Positions 34,953 to 43,116 of a stretch of DNA of 64,000 nucleotides are shown in pieces; position 1 is the first letter of the stretch, and every line of letters begins with the position of its first letter. A model generated the notes under the pieces. It searched no databases. It saw only the letters and a program-made list of their open reading frames with translations, and was not told where the DNA came from. The translations under genes and the position numbers were made by a program. Source of the DNA: Formosa sp030427735 (GTDB lineage: Bacteria; Bacteroidota; Bacteroidia; Flavobacteriales; Flavobacteriaceae); NCBI RefSeq assembly GCF_051200825.1, contig NZ_CP195158.1, forward strand, positions 1,798,001-1,862,000, given 5' to 3'.

Positions 34953-36506
34953 ATGTCAGTTACAGCTACAGAATTAGCAGAAAGGAAAGCCGGAAAAGAT
35001 TTATATAGTTATCAAAAAGGAGCTATCAACAGAATTTTTAAATGTTTTGAAGAAGCGCCCGAAGATTACCATTTATTGTATCAATTACCTACAGGTGGTG
35101 GTAAAACCGTAATATTCTCTGAAATTGTAAGACAATATTTAAAGCATCATAACAAGAAAGTTTTGGTTATGACCCACCGAATCGAGTTATGCAAGCAAAC
35201 ATCGGGTATGCTTACAGAATTTGGGGTTAGCAATAAAGTTATTCATAGTAAAGCCAATTTAGAGGATCAAAACGAGTACAGCTGTTTTGTGGCTATGGTC
35301 GAGACTTTAAATAACCGTTTGAACGATGATAAATTAGATATTTCGGATGTTGGTTTAGTGATTATTGATGAAGCACATTACAACTCGTTTACTAAGCTTT
35401 TTAAGTTTTTCGAAAACTCATTCATTTTAGGAGTTACCGCAACCCCTTTGAGTTCGAATATAAAATTACCAATGAACGATAACTACAATGAGCTTATTGT
35501 TGGAGAATCAATTCAATCGTTGATAGAAAATGAGTTTTTAGCACGCGCAGAAGTGTATTCTTATAATGTAGGATTAACCTCGTTGGTTGTTGGTGCTAAT
35601 GGCGATTATACCGTAAAATCGTCTGAAGATCTGTACACCAATAGCGATATGTTAGGAAAATTGGTTCAGGCTTACGAAGAGCGTTCTAAAGGCAAAAAAA
35701 CACTTATTTTTAATAATGGTATTAACACCTCGTTGCACGTATACGACACGTTTAGAGCAGCAGGATACCCTATACAGCATTTAGATAATACCAATACCAA
35801 AAAGGAACGTAAAAAAATACTGAAATGGTTTAAGGAAACACCCGATGCTATTTTAACATCGGTAAGTATATTAACCACAGGTTTCGACGAGCCTTCGGTA
35901 GAATCAATCATATTAAATCGTGCCACGAAATCACTTACCTTATATTATCAGATGATTGGTCGTGGGTCGCGTATATTTAAAAATAAATCGACGTTTAACG
36001 TTATAGATTTAGGGAATAACTTTCACCGTTTTGGACCATGGGGAGCCGATTTAGATTGGCAGAAAATTTTTAGATCGCCAAACTTTTATCTTGATGGTAT
36101 TTTAAGTGATGAAGAATTAGAAGAAAATTTCAGGTACGAAATGCCTGAAGATTTACGTCAGGAATTTTCGAAATCCAATTCGGTATATTTCGATGTCAGA
36201 AAAACTTACATCGACTCCATCCGTAAAGGAGAATCGTCTAAAGTGGTTTTAGAGCGTTCCATACATCATCATGCTTATATCTGTACAGAAAATAGCGAAG
36301 ATATGTACGATGCGCTAGGTTTGGCCAAAATGTTGGGCGACGATATCGATTACCGCATACAACGTTACACCAAGTGTATTAGTAAAAGCACCTACAATTT
36401 TGTAGAATGGTTGCGCGACGATTACCGCAAAAAATTAAGAGCATATATCCGCGAAAATTTCGACGATTTATACGAAGAAATTAATGGGTTTCCACCAGAG
36501 GACTAA
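34953..36506 (+). CDS. Superfamily 2 DEAD/DEAH helicase
   Basis: The 517-residue protein has motif I LPTGGGKT (about 45-52), motif II IDEAH, motif III-like GVTATP, and motif VI MIGRGSRIF in a two-domain SF2 core that fills residues 20-370. The C-terminal 150 residues (from about 370) are a helical extension with no recognised nuclease, zinc or RNA-binding domain. It resembles the type III/SSL2-like helicase branch (COG1061). Such genes are widespread in Flavobacteriia as stand-alone units, so a housekeeping RNA or DNA role is more likely than a defence function, but neither is shown. Confidence 0.85.
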   Translation: MSVTATELAERKAGKDLYSYQKGAINRIFKCFEEAPEDYHLLYQLPTGGGKTVIFSEIVRQYLKHHNKKVLVMTHRIELCKQTSGMLTEFGVSNKVIHSKANLEDQNEYSCFVAMVETLNNRLNDDKLDISDVGLVIIDEAHYNSFTKLFKFFENSFILGVTATPLSSNIKLPMNDNYNELIVGESIQSLIENEFLARAEVYSYNVGLTSLVVGANGDYTVKSSEDLYTNSDMLGKLVQAYEERSKGKKTLIFNNGINTSLHVYDTFRAAGYPIQHLDNTNTKKERKKILKWFKETPDAILTSVSILTTGFDEPSVESIILNRATKSLTLYYQMIGRGSRIFKNKSTFNVIDLGNNFHRFGPWGADLDWQKIFRSPNFYLDGILSDEELEENFRYEMPEDLRQEFSKSNSVYFDVRKTYIDSIRKGESSKVVLERSIHHHAYICTENSEDMYDALGLAKMLGDDIDYRIQRYTKCISKSTYNFVEWLRDDYRKKLRAYIRENFDDLYEEINGFPPED

Positions 36507-36593
36507 GTAGTTTTTGGTAGCGAGTATAGAGTACTTACTAGTGAGAAAATAGTTAGCTAGAATTGTGTTTTTTCGAGTCTAAATACACATTAT

Positions 36594-37460
36594 TTAGTCG
36601 TATTTCCAAGCTAAAATCCTGCTTTTTTTGTGTCCTTGTTCCATAGGTATTAGTTTATGGCTAGCCTTAACTTTATCGAGTTGTTTTTGCAATTTGGCAA
36701 CATGGGCTTGTTTAGAAACTAAAGTAGTAAACCATATGACTTGGTGCTTAAATTCGGTACTTTGTTTTATCATTCGTTTAATAAATAAAGCTTCACCACC
36801 ATTACACCACAGTTCATTGGCTTGTCCTCCAAAATTAAGAGTACCTAAATTTTGATTTAAATTTCTGGTTTTAGACAATGAGGCTTTTCTGGCATCGTCT
36901 TCCGAACTGAAAAATGGGGGATTGCACATTGTAAAGTGAAATGATTCCTCTAAACCAACAATATTTTTAAACATATAAGCAGGATTATTTTGTAAACGGA
37001 TTTCGATAAACGATTGCAACGACGGATTTAAAGACACATTTTGTTGGGCACTAATAATGGCCTGTTCGTTAATATCGCAGCCCACCATTTGCCATTGGTA
37101 TAATTTAGCCGCTAAAATAGGGTAGATAGTATTTGCCCCAACACCTATATCTAAACCTTTTATGGCTGAATTGTTTTCAATACTTGAATCCGATTGTAAT
37201 AAATCATGTATATGGTGAAGATAATCGGCTCGCCCAGGAATGGGCGGACATAAATAACCTTTTGATAATTGCCAATCTTTAAGATCATAATCTTTTAGTA
37301 AAATGGCTTTGTTTAATTGATAAACAGCATCTGGGTTAGAAAAATCTATAGTTTGATTTTGACTTAAAGGACTCAGAAAAACAAACGGCTTTAATGAAGG
37401 ATTTGCTGTAATTAAGGCATCGAAATTATAAGTAGTATTATGCTTGTTTTTTCTGTGCAT
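36594..37460 (-). CDS. rlmF: 23S rRNA (adenine(1618)-N6)-methyltransferase RlmF
   Basis: The 288-residue SAM-dependent enzyme has an N-terminal segment (MHRKNKHN...FDALITANPSL), the SAM-binding GLDIGVGANTIYPI, and the catalytic CNPPFF motif that is the NPPF/NPPY signature of N6-adenine methylases. Residue layout fits RlmF/YbiN. It methylates A1618 of 23S rRNA in E. coli; the site here is inferred by homology. It stands alone after the convergent helicase gene. Confidence 0.9.
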   Translation of the reverse strand: MHRKNKHNTTYNFDALITANPSLKPFVFLSPLSQNQTIDFSNPDAVYQLNKAILLKDYDLKDWQLSKGYLCPPIPGRADYLHHIHDLLQSDSSIENNSAIKGLDIGVGANTIYPILAAKLYQWQMVGCDINEQAIISAQQNVSLNPSLQSFIEIRLQNNPAYMFKNIVGLEESFHFTMCNPPFFSSEDDARKASLSKTRNLNQNLGTLNFGGQANELWCNGGEALFIKRMIKQSTEFKHQVIWFTTLVSKQAHVAKLQKQLDKVKASHKLIPMEQGHKKSRILAWKYD

Positions 37461-37493
37461 CTTTATGTTTTGAAGCGAATATAAGGCATTATT

Positions 37494-37530
37494 AAAAAAT
37501 AAAGGCCTTCAACATAAACGTTAAGGCCTT
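37494..37530 (-). terminator. Terminator of the TetR-nitroreductase-ADH-DJ-1 operon
   Basis: On the minus strand the repeats AAGGCCTTAAC (37530 down) and GTTGAAGGCCTT with a single bulge form a stem, followed by TATTTTTTA (37494-37501). It sits downstream of the DJ-1-like gene stop at 37555. Confidence 0.7.
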
Positions 37531-37554
37531 CATAGTATCATTCAGATTTAAATT

Positions 37555-38247
37555 TTATCCATTACGAAGTGGTTTAATAGCTTTTAGTAAAGTTTCGGCA
37601 ACCAATTCTGATGAAGCAGGATTTTGTCCCGTAATTAAATGTCCGTCTTTAACCACATGTACGCCCCAATCGTTAGTTTTGGTATAATTACCGCCATTGG
37701 CCTTTAACATATCTTCTACCAAAAACGGAACCACATCGGTAAGTTGCACGGCGGCTTCTTCCGAATTAGAAAAACCGGTTACTTGCTTGCCATGTACTAA
37801 AGGTGCACCATCTGTATTTTTAACATATTTAAGAGCTGCTGGAGCATGACACACCAAACCTATTGGTTTTTCAGCGGCATTAAATTGTTCAATTAATTTA
37901 ATAGATGTACTGTCGTTAGCTAAATCCCATAAAGGACCATGACCGCCAGGGTAAAATATAGCCGCATAATCGTTAGCATTAACAACAGATAAAGGAATGG
38001 TATTTTGAATTTTCTCTTGCACTTCAGCATCAGTTTTAAAACGTTTTGTTGCCGGAGTTGCATTTTCTTCGGTATCACTACTTGGGTCTATTGGTGCAGG
38101 CCCGCCTTTAGGTGTAGCAATAGTAATTTGAGCACCATTATCTGCCAAGGCATAATATGGACTCGCAAATTCTTCAATCCAAAAACCAGTTTTCTTTCCT
38201 GTATTTCCTAATGTATCGTGCGATGTTAATACAAATAAAATTTTCAT
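37555..38247 (-). CDS. DJ-1/PfpI-family protein (Hsp31-like)
   Basis: The 230-residue protein has the class I glutamine-amidotransferase-like fold. The nucleophile elbow is GLVCHAPAAL, with Cys near residue 130, and the GFWIEEFASPYY loop supplies the acidic residue; IFYPGGHGPLWDL is also diagnostic. The family includes glyoxalase III, deglycase and Hsp31 chaperone activities against aldehydes such as methylglyoxal. It is last in an operon with a TetR regulator, nitroreductase and an aldehyde-type alcohol dehydrogenase, all of which suit detoxification. Exact activity is unproved. Confidence 0.85.
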   Translation of the reverse strand: MKILFVLTSHDTLGNTGKKTGFWIEEFASPYYALADNGAQITIATPKGGPAPIDPSSDTEENATPATKRFKTDAEVQEKIQNTIPLSVVNANDYAAIFYPGGHGPLWDLANDSTSIKLIEQFNAAEKPIGLVCHAPAALKYVKNTDGAPLVHGKQVTGFSNSEEAAVQLTDVVPFLVEDMLKANGGNYTKTNDWGVHVVKDGHLITGQNPASSELVAETLLKAIKPLRNG

Positions 38248-38282
38248 AATGTTTGAGTTTTTAAGTTAATAAATGCATGGCT

Positions 38283-39443
38283 TTAGTAAGCCATAAGTAC
38301 AATACTCTCTACATCTTCAGGTTTTAAAGCTTGACGTTCCCCTAAACCTAACCAGCCTCGCTCTGTAAAACGTTGGGCTATAATTTCGGCCGTACCGTCG
38401 TAATCTTTTGTGTATTTAGATAGTTTAGTATCTATACCTAAACTATTAAAGAATTGCTCTGTTTTTTCGATGGCAGCATAGGCTTTATCTTCTAAACTTC
38501 CGCTGTTAATTTGCCAAACACGTTCTGCATATTGTGCCAGTTTCTCTTTTTTAGTTTCGAAATTGTACTGATAATGACTCGGCGCTATAATGGCTAAGGT
38601 TCTGGCGTGATCGATACCGAACAAGGCAGTAAGTTCGTGCCCCATAGCATGAACCGCCCAGTCTGTAGGAACTCCTTTTTGGATTAAACCGTTTAAGGCC
38701 ATAGTACAACTCCACATAAAATTAGAAGCGGCTTCATAATCTTTAGGATCTTTTAAAATTTTTGGCGCAACTTCTATTAGCGTTTGCATGATACTTTCTG
38801 CAAACCGATCTTGTAATAATGCACCAATAGGATAGGTAAGGTATTGCTCTAATACATGACTAAAAGCATCGGTAATACCATTGGCCAACTGACGTTTTGG
38901 AATGGACTGAATAACCTGAGGATCTAGTATAGAAAATGTAGGGAATAAACCAGGGCCGCCCATAGCAAGTTTTTCCTGTGTTGACGCTCTAGTGATAACC
39001 GCTCCCGAATTCATTTCCGAACCTGTTGCGGGAAGTGTTAATACGGTTCCAAAAGGCATCCCTTGTTCTGTGCGTATTTTTTCGGTTAAAATGTCCCAAG
39101 GTGTTTCGCCTTTAAAATAAGCTGCAGCCGATAAAAATTTGGTGCCGTCTATTACCGAACCACCGCCAACAGCTAGTAAATAGGTGATGTTTTCATTTTT
39201 TATAAGCTCTAAAGCCTGCATTAAAACCGTGTATTCCGGATTTGCTGGTATACCACCAAATTCGATATGGTCTATGGTTTTTAATGCCGCTTTAACCTGA
39301 TCATAAATTCCGTTTTTTTTAATACTTCCACCACCGTAAAGCATTAAAACTTTGGCATTAGCAGGGATTTCCTCTGTAAGTTTAGCTATGGTGTTTTTTC
39401 CAAAAATAATTTTTGTTGGATTTATAAATTCAAAATTGTTCAT
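38283..39443 (-). CDS. Iron-containing alcohol dehydrogenase (YqhD-like)
   Basis: The 386-residue enzyme belongs to the group III metal-dependent dehydrogenases. The nucleotide region has GGGSIKKNGIYDQV and VGGGSVIDGTKF, and the metal ligands are in DAFSHVLEQY and MGHELTALFGIDHARTLAI (Asp and three His). It most resembles the YqhD/butanol dehydrogenase type that uses NADPH to reduce aldehydes. It lies 63 bp after the nitroreductase gene within the operon. Reduction of toxic short-chain aldehydes is the likely role. Confidence 0.87.
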   Translation of the reverse strand: MNNFEFINPTKIIFGKNTIAKLTEEIPANAKVLMLYGGGSIKKNGIYDQVKAALKTIDHIEFGGIPANPEYTVLMQALELIKNENITYLLAVGGGSVIDGTKFLSAAAYFKGETPWDILTEKIRTEQGMPFGTVLTLPATGSEMNSGAVITRASTQEKLAMGGPGLFPTFSILDPQVIQSIPKRQLANGITDAFSHVLEQYLTYPIGALLQDRFAESIMQTLIEVAPKILKDPKDYEAASNFMWSCTMALNGLIQKGVPTDWAVHAMGHELTALFGIDHARTLAIIAPSHYQYNFETKKEKLAQYAERVWQINSGSLEDKAYAAIEKTEQFFNSLGIDTKLSKYTKDYDGTAEIIAQRFTERGWLGLGERQALKPEDVESIVLMAY

Positions 39444-39506
39444 ATCGTTTTTATTTTAGTGGTAATTTAAATTTGTTATGTTCTCTAGCTTTAGATTACA
39501 AAAAAT

Positions 39507-40139
39507 CTAATCTATAACGGTAACTAAATCTTCTGTAGCCTTTCTAACTTTAACCTGATTTACCAACCAATCGTTAGCCTCGTCCCGATAGCCTAGTGGT
39601 AATAAAATAGCACTGCGGAGACCTTTGTCGCGTAAGCCTAAAATCTCGTCTACTGCTTCTGGCGTAAAGCCTTCCATTGGTGTGGCATCTACACCTTCGT
39701 AAGCCGCTGCAGCTATGGCTAAACCAAAAGCGATGTAAGCTTGTTTGGCAGCATGCGTAAAGTTGTTTTCTGGGTCTTGGTTTGGGTAAAAGCTTAATAA
39801 CTTTTGTCGGTAAGCTTCAAAACCTTCGTTTTCGTAACCTCTAATTTTGTTGGTTAAATCAAAAACTTCGTTTATACGCTCTGCCGTGTAAGTGTCCCAT
39901 GCGGCAAACACCAATAAATGCGAACAATCTGTTACTACAGACTGATTCCAAGCCACCTCTTTAATTTTGGCTTTTATGTCTGGATTGGTAACCACTAAAA
40001 TTTCGAAAGGTTGTAAACCGCTGGATGTAGGCGCTAATCGTGCAGCTTCCAAAATGCGATCAATTTTATCTTGTGCTACGGTTTGTCCGTTCATGGCTTT
40101 TGCAGCGTATCTCCAGTTTAATTTGTCTATTAATTCCAT
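39507..40139 (-). CDS. Nitroreductase-family NAD(P)H oxidoreductase
   Basis: The 210-residue flavoprotein starts MELIDKLNWRYAAKAMNGQT and holds the FMN-binding patterns LAPTSSGLQPFEILVV, GEDATPMEGF-like and LGYRDEAND. It belongs to the NfsB/NfnB branch, likely reducing quinones, nitroaromatics or other electrophiles. The gene starts 21 bp after the TetR stop, so it is co-transcribed with the regulator and may be the main target of induction. No unusual residues were noticed. Confidence 0.85.
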   Translation of the reverse strand: MELIDKLNWRYAAKAMNGQTVAQDKIDRILEAARLAPTSSGLQPFEILVVTNPDIKAKIKEVAWNQSVVTDCSHLLVFAAWDTYTAERINEVFDLTNKIRGYENEGFEAYRQKLLSFYPNQDPENNFTHAAKQAYIAFGLAIAAAAYEGVDATPMEGFTPEAVDEILGLRDKGLRSAILLPLGYRDEANDWLVNQVKVRKATEDLVTVID

Positions 40140-40160
40140 ATTAATTTATGTGTAATGTAT

Positions 40161-40748
40161 TTAAGCGTTATTATTTTTTATGCTATCCCAAGCGCATTGG
40201 TAAGCCGTGTCTAAATGTTGTTTTGTAAGTTTAAAATCGCCTCGTTTTTGAGCATTCATTAAAAAAGCCAAAGGATAAATGGTATTGGCATAAAGTATGT
40301 GTGGGGCTATTTTTTTAATAATATGTTGCTCTTGACCTTTAACCCAGAGGTCGAGTAGGGGATTTAAATATTGAAGCCCTTGTTTTCGGCAATGTTCTTC
40401 AATCATGGGAGTGTTTTCACATTGAGAAAGAAAAAAACCTTGCTCGATATCGTTAATTTTAAATGCTGCGATACGATACCATACCGTTTTAAAACCTTCT
40501 TCTACAGTCATGGTTTCGGTGTAAGTTTTAAACGCATAGTCCATAAACCGTGCCTTAACTTCAACATATACCTGATTAATAAGATCCTGCTTATTTTCGA
40601 AATACAAATAAATGGTTGCAGGCGATACATTGGCGAGTTTAGCTATTTTAGACATGGGGGCTGCATGAAACCCTTGGTTATTCACCAAGCTAATGGTAGC
40701 TTTAACTAATGCGGCTCGTTTAATTTCGCTTTTCTTTTGTGAAATCAT
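40161..40748 (-). CDS. TetR/AcrR-family transcriptional regulator
   Basis: The 195-residue regulator has an N-terminal helix-turn-helix (residues about 9-55) with SKIAKLANVSPATIYLYFENKQDL, the classic TetR motif. The C-terminal part would bind an inducer. It is the first gene of a four-gene operon and likely represses it together with itself. Upstream, an imperfect palindrome at 40782-40799 lies over the promoter region and is a candidate operator. The inducer could be an aldehyde or quinone, judged from the neighbours. Confidence 0.9.
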   Translation of the reverse strand: MISQKKSEIKRAALVKATISLVNNQGFHAAPMSKIAKLANVSPATIYLYFENKQDLINQVYVEVKARFMDYAFKTYTETMTVEEGFKTVWYRIAAFKINDIEQGFFLSQCENTPMIEEHCRKQGLQYLNPLLDLWVKGQEQHIIKKIAPHILYANTIYPLAFLMNAQKRGDFKLTKQHLDTAYQCAWDSIKNNNA

Positions 40749-40764
40749 AATTATAAATCCGCAG

Positions 40765-40772
40765 CAAAGTTA
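40765..40772 (-). promoter_or_regulatory. Promoter -7 element of the TetR operon
   Basis: TAACTTTG on the minus strand matches TAnnTTTG, placing the transcript start about 10 bases before the TetR ATG at 40748. Confidence 0.6.
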
Positions 40773-40781
40773 CAATCAAAA

Positions 40782-40799
40782 AAAGAATAAACATTCATT
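40782..40799. promoter_or_regulatory. Candidate TetR operator palindrome
   Basis: AAAGAATAAACATTCATT has a dyad with half-sites GAAT/ATTC. Six of nine outer positions pair. It covers the -33 region of the TetR operon promoter and lies between the divergent TetR and glutathione peroxidase genes, so binding could repress both. Confidence 0.4.
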
Positions 40800-40909
40800 T
40801 TTTATGTGTTTAGTAATACTTTAACGCCGTGTTAAATCTAACATAATGCATTTACGAAATTTAATAGTATTTAAAAGGAATTGTATATTAGGGGATAAAG
40901 ACATTAACT

Positions 40910-41395
40910 ATGACAGCACAACAATCTATTTATGATATTAAGATTAATAGCCTTACAGGTGAGCCTATTGATTTGGAGAGTTTTAAAGGAAAAAAATTAC
41001 TTATAGTCAACACGGCATCTAAATGTGGCTTTACAAACCAATATGAAGATTTACAAAACTTATACGATACTTATAAGGAGAATGTAATGGTTATAGGTGT
41101 ACCGTGTAATCAATTTGGAAATCAAGAACCGGGTGTACATGATGAGATTGCTTCATTTTGTAAAGTCAATTACGGGGTATCATTTTTAATGACCGAAAAA
41201 GTAGATGTAAAAGGAAAAGATCAGCATCCGTTGTACGCTTGGTTAACCGACAAGACCATTAACGGCATAAAAAGTTCTTCTGTAAAATGGAATTTTCAAA
41301 AATATCTGATTGATGAAAATGGGCAACTGATAGACTATTATTATTCCATTACAAAACCGTTGAGCAAAAAAATAACAAAACATTTAAAAGCTTAA
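40910..41395 (+). CDS. Glutathione peroxidase-family protein (thioredoxin-dependent type)
   Basis: The 161-residue peroxidase has the catalytic Cys39 in NTASKCGF, with the Gln72 in PCNQFGNQEPG and the Trp127-Asn128 in VKWNF completing the active site. A resolving Cys is likely Cys84 in ASFCKVNY, as in non-selenium glutathione peroxidases that use thioredoxin. It has no signal peptide, so it protects the cytoplasm from hydroperoxides. It is divergent from the TetR operon and is followed 14 bp later by an SRPBCC gene. Confidence 0.9.
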   Translation: MTAQQSIYDIKINSLTGEPIDLESFKGKKLLIVNTASKCGFTNQYEDLQNLYDTYKENVMVIGVPCNQFGNQEPGVHDEIASFCKVNYGVSFLMTEKVDVKGKDQHPLYAWLTDKTINGIKSSSVKWNFQKYLIDENGQLIDYYYSITKPLSKKITKHLKA

Positions 41396-41409
41396 GCTTA
41401 CACATTGAT

Positions 41410-41910
41410 ATGCAAATTACGTCGTCGGGCTTATTGTATCGTTTAGCAGCCAAACAAAAATTACCCATTACTATTGAGCAAGCTTGGGAGTTTTTATCGA
41501 ATCCTCGAAATTTAAAAGTAATTACACCAAAAACGATGGATTTCGAGATTATTTTAGGTGCCGATAAGCCTATGTTTGCCGGACAAATTATTGAATATAC
41601 TGTAAAGCCATTTGGAACGTTTAAAACGCATTGGGTTACCGAGATTACTCAGGTTCATGCGCCAACATATTTTGTAGACGAACAACGGTTTGGTCCTTAT
41701 AAACTATGGCATCATAAACATTTTATTAAGGAGATCGCTGACGGTGTTGAAATGGAAGACGTTGTAGATTTTAAATTACCATTTGGATGGCTAGGCAAAC
41801 TGTTATTTCCGATACTGGTAAAACCTAAATTAGAAAACATTTTTAAATATCGGGCTAAGACTTTAGAAGCTCTTTTTGGTGTGTATAATGCTAATTTTGA
41901 AGCACCATAG
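41410..41910 (+). CDS. SRPBCC/cyclase-like ligand-binding protein
   Basis: The 166-residue protein begins with a SRPBCC fold pattern: ITIEQAWEFLSNPRNLKVITPKTMDFEII, then GQIIEYTVKPFGTFKTHWVTEIT and DVVDFKLPFGWLGKLLFPILVKPKLENIFKYR. These resemble the START/polyketide-cyclase class. Ligand unknown. The gene follows glutathione peroxidase closely and may be co-expressed. Its end overlaps the DUF3037 gene on the other strand by 20 bp. Confidence 0.8.
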   Translation: MQITSSGLLYRLAAKQKLPITIEQAWEFLSNPRNLKVITPKTMDFEIILGADKPMFAGQIIEYTVKPFGTFKTHWVTEITQVHAPTYFVDEQRFGPYKLWHHKHFIKEIADGVEMEDVVDFKLPFGWLGKLLFPILVKPKLENIFKYRAKTLEALFGVYNANFEAP

Positions 41911-42280
41911 TGGTCATTAACTGCGATAGGGTACAATCTAAATCGTAGCTAAACCCTGGGTGTGGCCTAGATGTTTGTATCACCGAACTCCTTACAGCGG
42001 TTAACCATCTAAATCGCGAGGCGGCATCTAAAGCGCCAATTACTCCACTGTTGTTTTGTGCTTCGGCAATACGCTTAAAAGCAAGTAAGTGCTCTTGTAA
42101 AACGCTAAGATTAGCCACTTTGCTAAAGGCTTCAATACGCTGGATATCGATATTAAAATCGATTTTAATACACTTGTGTTGCTTGCAAAATAAAATAACG
42201 CCAAGATTTAAAAACTCTTCGCGTTCTACTTGCGGCACATACCTAATTATGGCATATTCATATAGTAGTTTTTCTGGCAT
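41891..42280 (-). CDS. DUF3037 family protein
   Basis: The 129-residue protein matches DUF3037: EYAIIRYVPQVEREEFLNLGVILFCKQ near the start, with RFRWLTAVRSSVIQTSRPHPGFS later. Its role is unknown. The start overlaps the end of the HipA-like kinase gene by 23 bp. The two families are frequently found as a pair in bacteria. The 3' end overlaps the SRPBCC gene by 20 bp tail to tail. Confidence 0.85.
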   Translation of the reverse strand: MPEKLLYEYAIIRYVPQVEREEFLNLGVILFCKQHKCIKIDFNIDIQRIEAFSKVANLSVLQEHLLAFKRIAEAQNNSGVIGALDAASRFRWLTAVRSSVIQTSRPHPGFSYDLDCTLSQLMTTMVLQN

Positions 42281-43046
42281 GTATGGCTTCGTTTGTAAAA
42301 ATTTCTGAATGTGCTAAACGCGTGGTTAAAAACTCTAAATATCCTTTTTTAAAATCTTCTGGAGTTTCCAGAAAACCATCCCAAATCAACCAAGATTCAG
42401 GAATTAAATCGACCAAAGTTTTAAAAAAATCTGGTGTTAACACGGTTTTAAAATGGTTGTTAACCGTTTCAAGTTGTGTGGCTTGAGGTAACAACACATG
42501 ATCTTTTATTAAGTTGAAAGGCGTTTTGGCTGCTTTATCGATATCCTTCCAAGTATGCTGAAAATAAAATGAAGCACCGTGGTCTATTAACCAAAGTTCT
42601 TTATTCCAAATGAGCATATTGGTATTTCTAGCGGTACGGTCTATATTCGTTATAAAAGCATCTAGCCACACGATTTTAGAAGCTAGAGTTTCGTTAACTG
42701 TAGTTACAACAGGATCGAAATTTACGGCACCAGACAAATAGTGTAGGCCAATATTCCTACCTTGACTCCATTTTAGTAAATCCTGAATTTCTTCATCGCC
42801 TTCTGTACGACCAAAAGCTTCATCTAAATCTGCAAATACAATTTCAGGCACTAATAAACCGAGTGCTCGCGCAATCTCACAACCCAAAAATTCCGATATC
42901 AATCCTTTGGGGCCATGACCAGCGCCTTTAAATTTTACGACATAATTAAACCCGTCGTCGGCTTCAGCAATCGCAGGTAAGGAGCCACCTTCGCGTAAAG
43001 GAGTGATATAACGCATCACTTGAACATCTCGAATTTCTAGGGCCAT
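42258..43046 (-). CDS. HipA-like family kinase
   Basis: The 262-residue protein resembles the HipA-like small kinases. An early VMRYITPLREGGSLPAIAEADDGFNYVVKFKGAGHG gives the nucleotide-binding loop; KIVWLDAFITNIDRTARNTNMLIW supplies the catalytic Asp and the Asn; WLIDHGASFYF holds the DxG-like metal motif. HipA toxins are Ser/Thr kinases, often paired with HipB, but no HipB is nearby. The downstream DUF3037 gene overlaps instead. Function as toxin, regulator or transferase is unproved. Confidence 0.8.
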   Translation of the reverse strand: MALEIRDVQVMRYITPLREGGSLPAIAEADDGFNYVVKFKGAGHGPKGLISEFLGCEIARALGLLVPEIVFADLDEAFGRTEGDEEIQDLLKWSQGRNIGLHYLSGAVNFDPVVTTVNETLASKIVWLDAFITNIDRTARNTNMLIWNKELWLIDHGASFYFQHTWKDIDKAAKTPFNLIKDHVLLPQATQLETVNNHFKTVLTPDFFKTLVDLIPESWLIWDGFLETPEDFKKGYLEFLTTRLAHSEIFTNEAIHARKTTI

Positions 43047-43066
43047 AAGACTTTAAAATTATGCAC

Positions 43067-43074
43067 CAAAGATA
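43067..43074 (-). promoter_or_regulatory. Promoter -7 element for the HipA-like gene
   Basis: TATCTTTG on the minus strand matches TAnnTTTG, with the start codon about 20 bp downstream. Confidence 0.5.
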
Positions 43075-43116
43075 GGAGTTATATCTGTTAAAACGGAATG
43101 GCGTACTTCAAAAAAA

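Noticed and set aside
34953..36506. Defence-system helicase
   Set aside because: The helicase lacks nuclease or other defence partners nearby, so a defence role is not supported.
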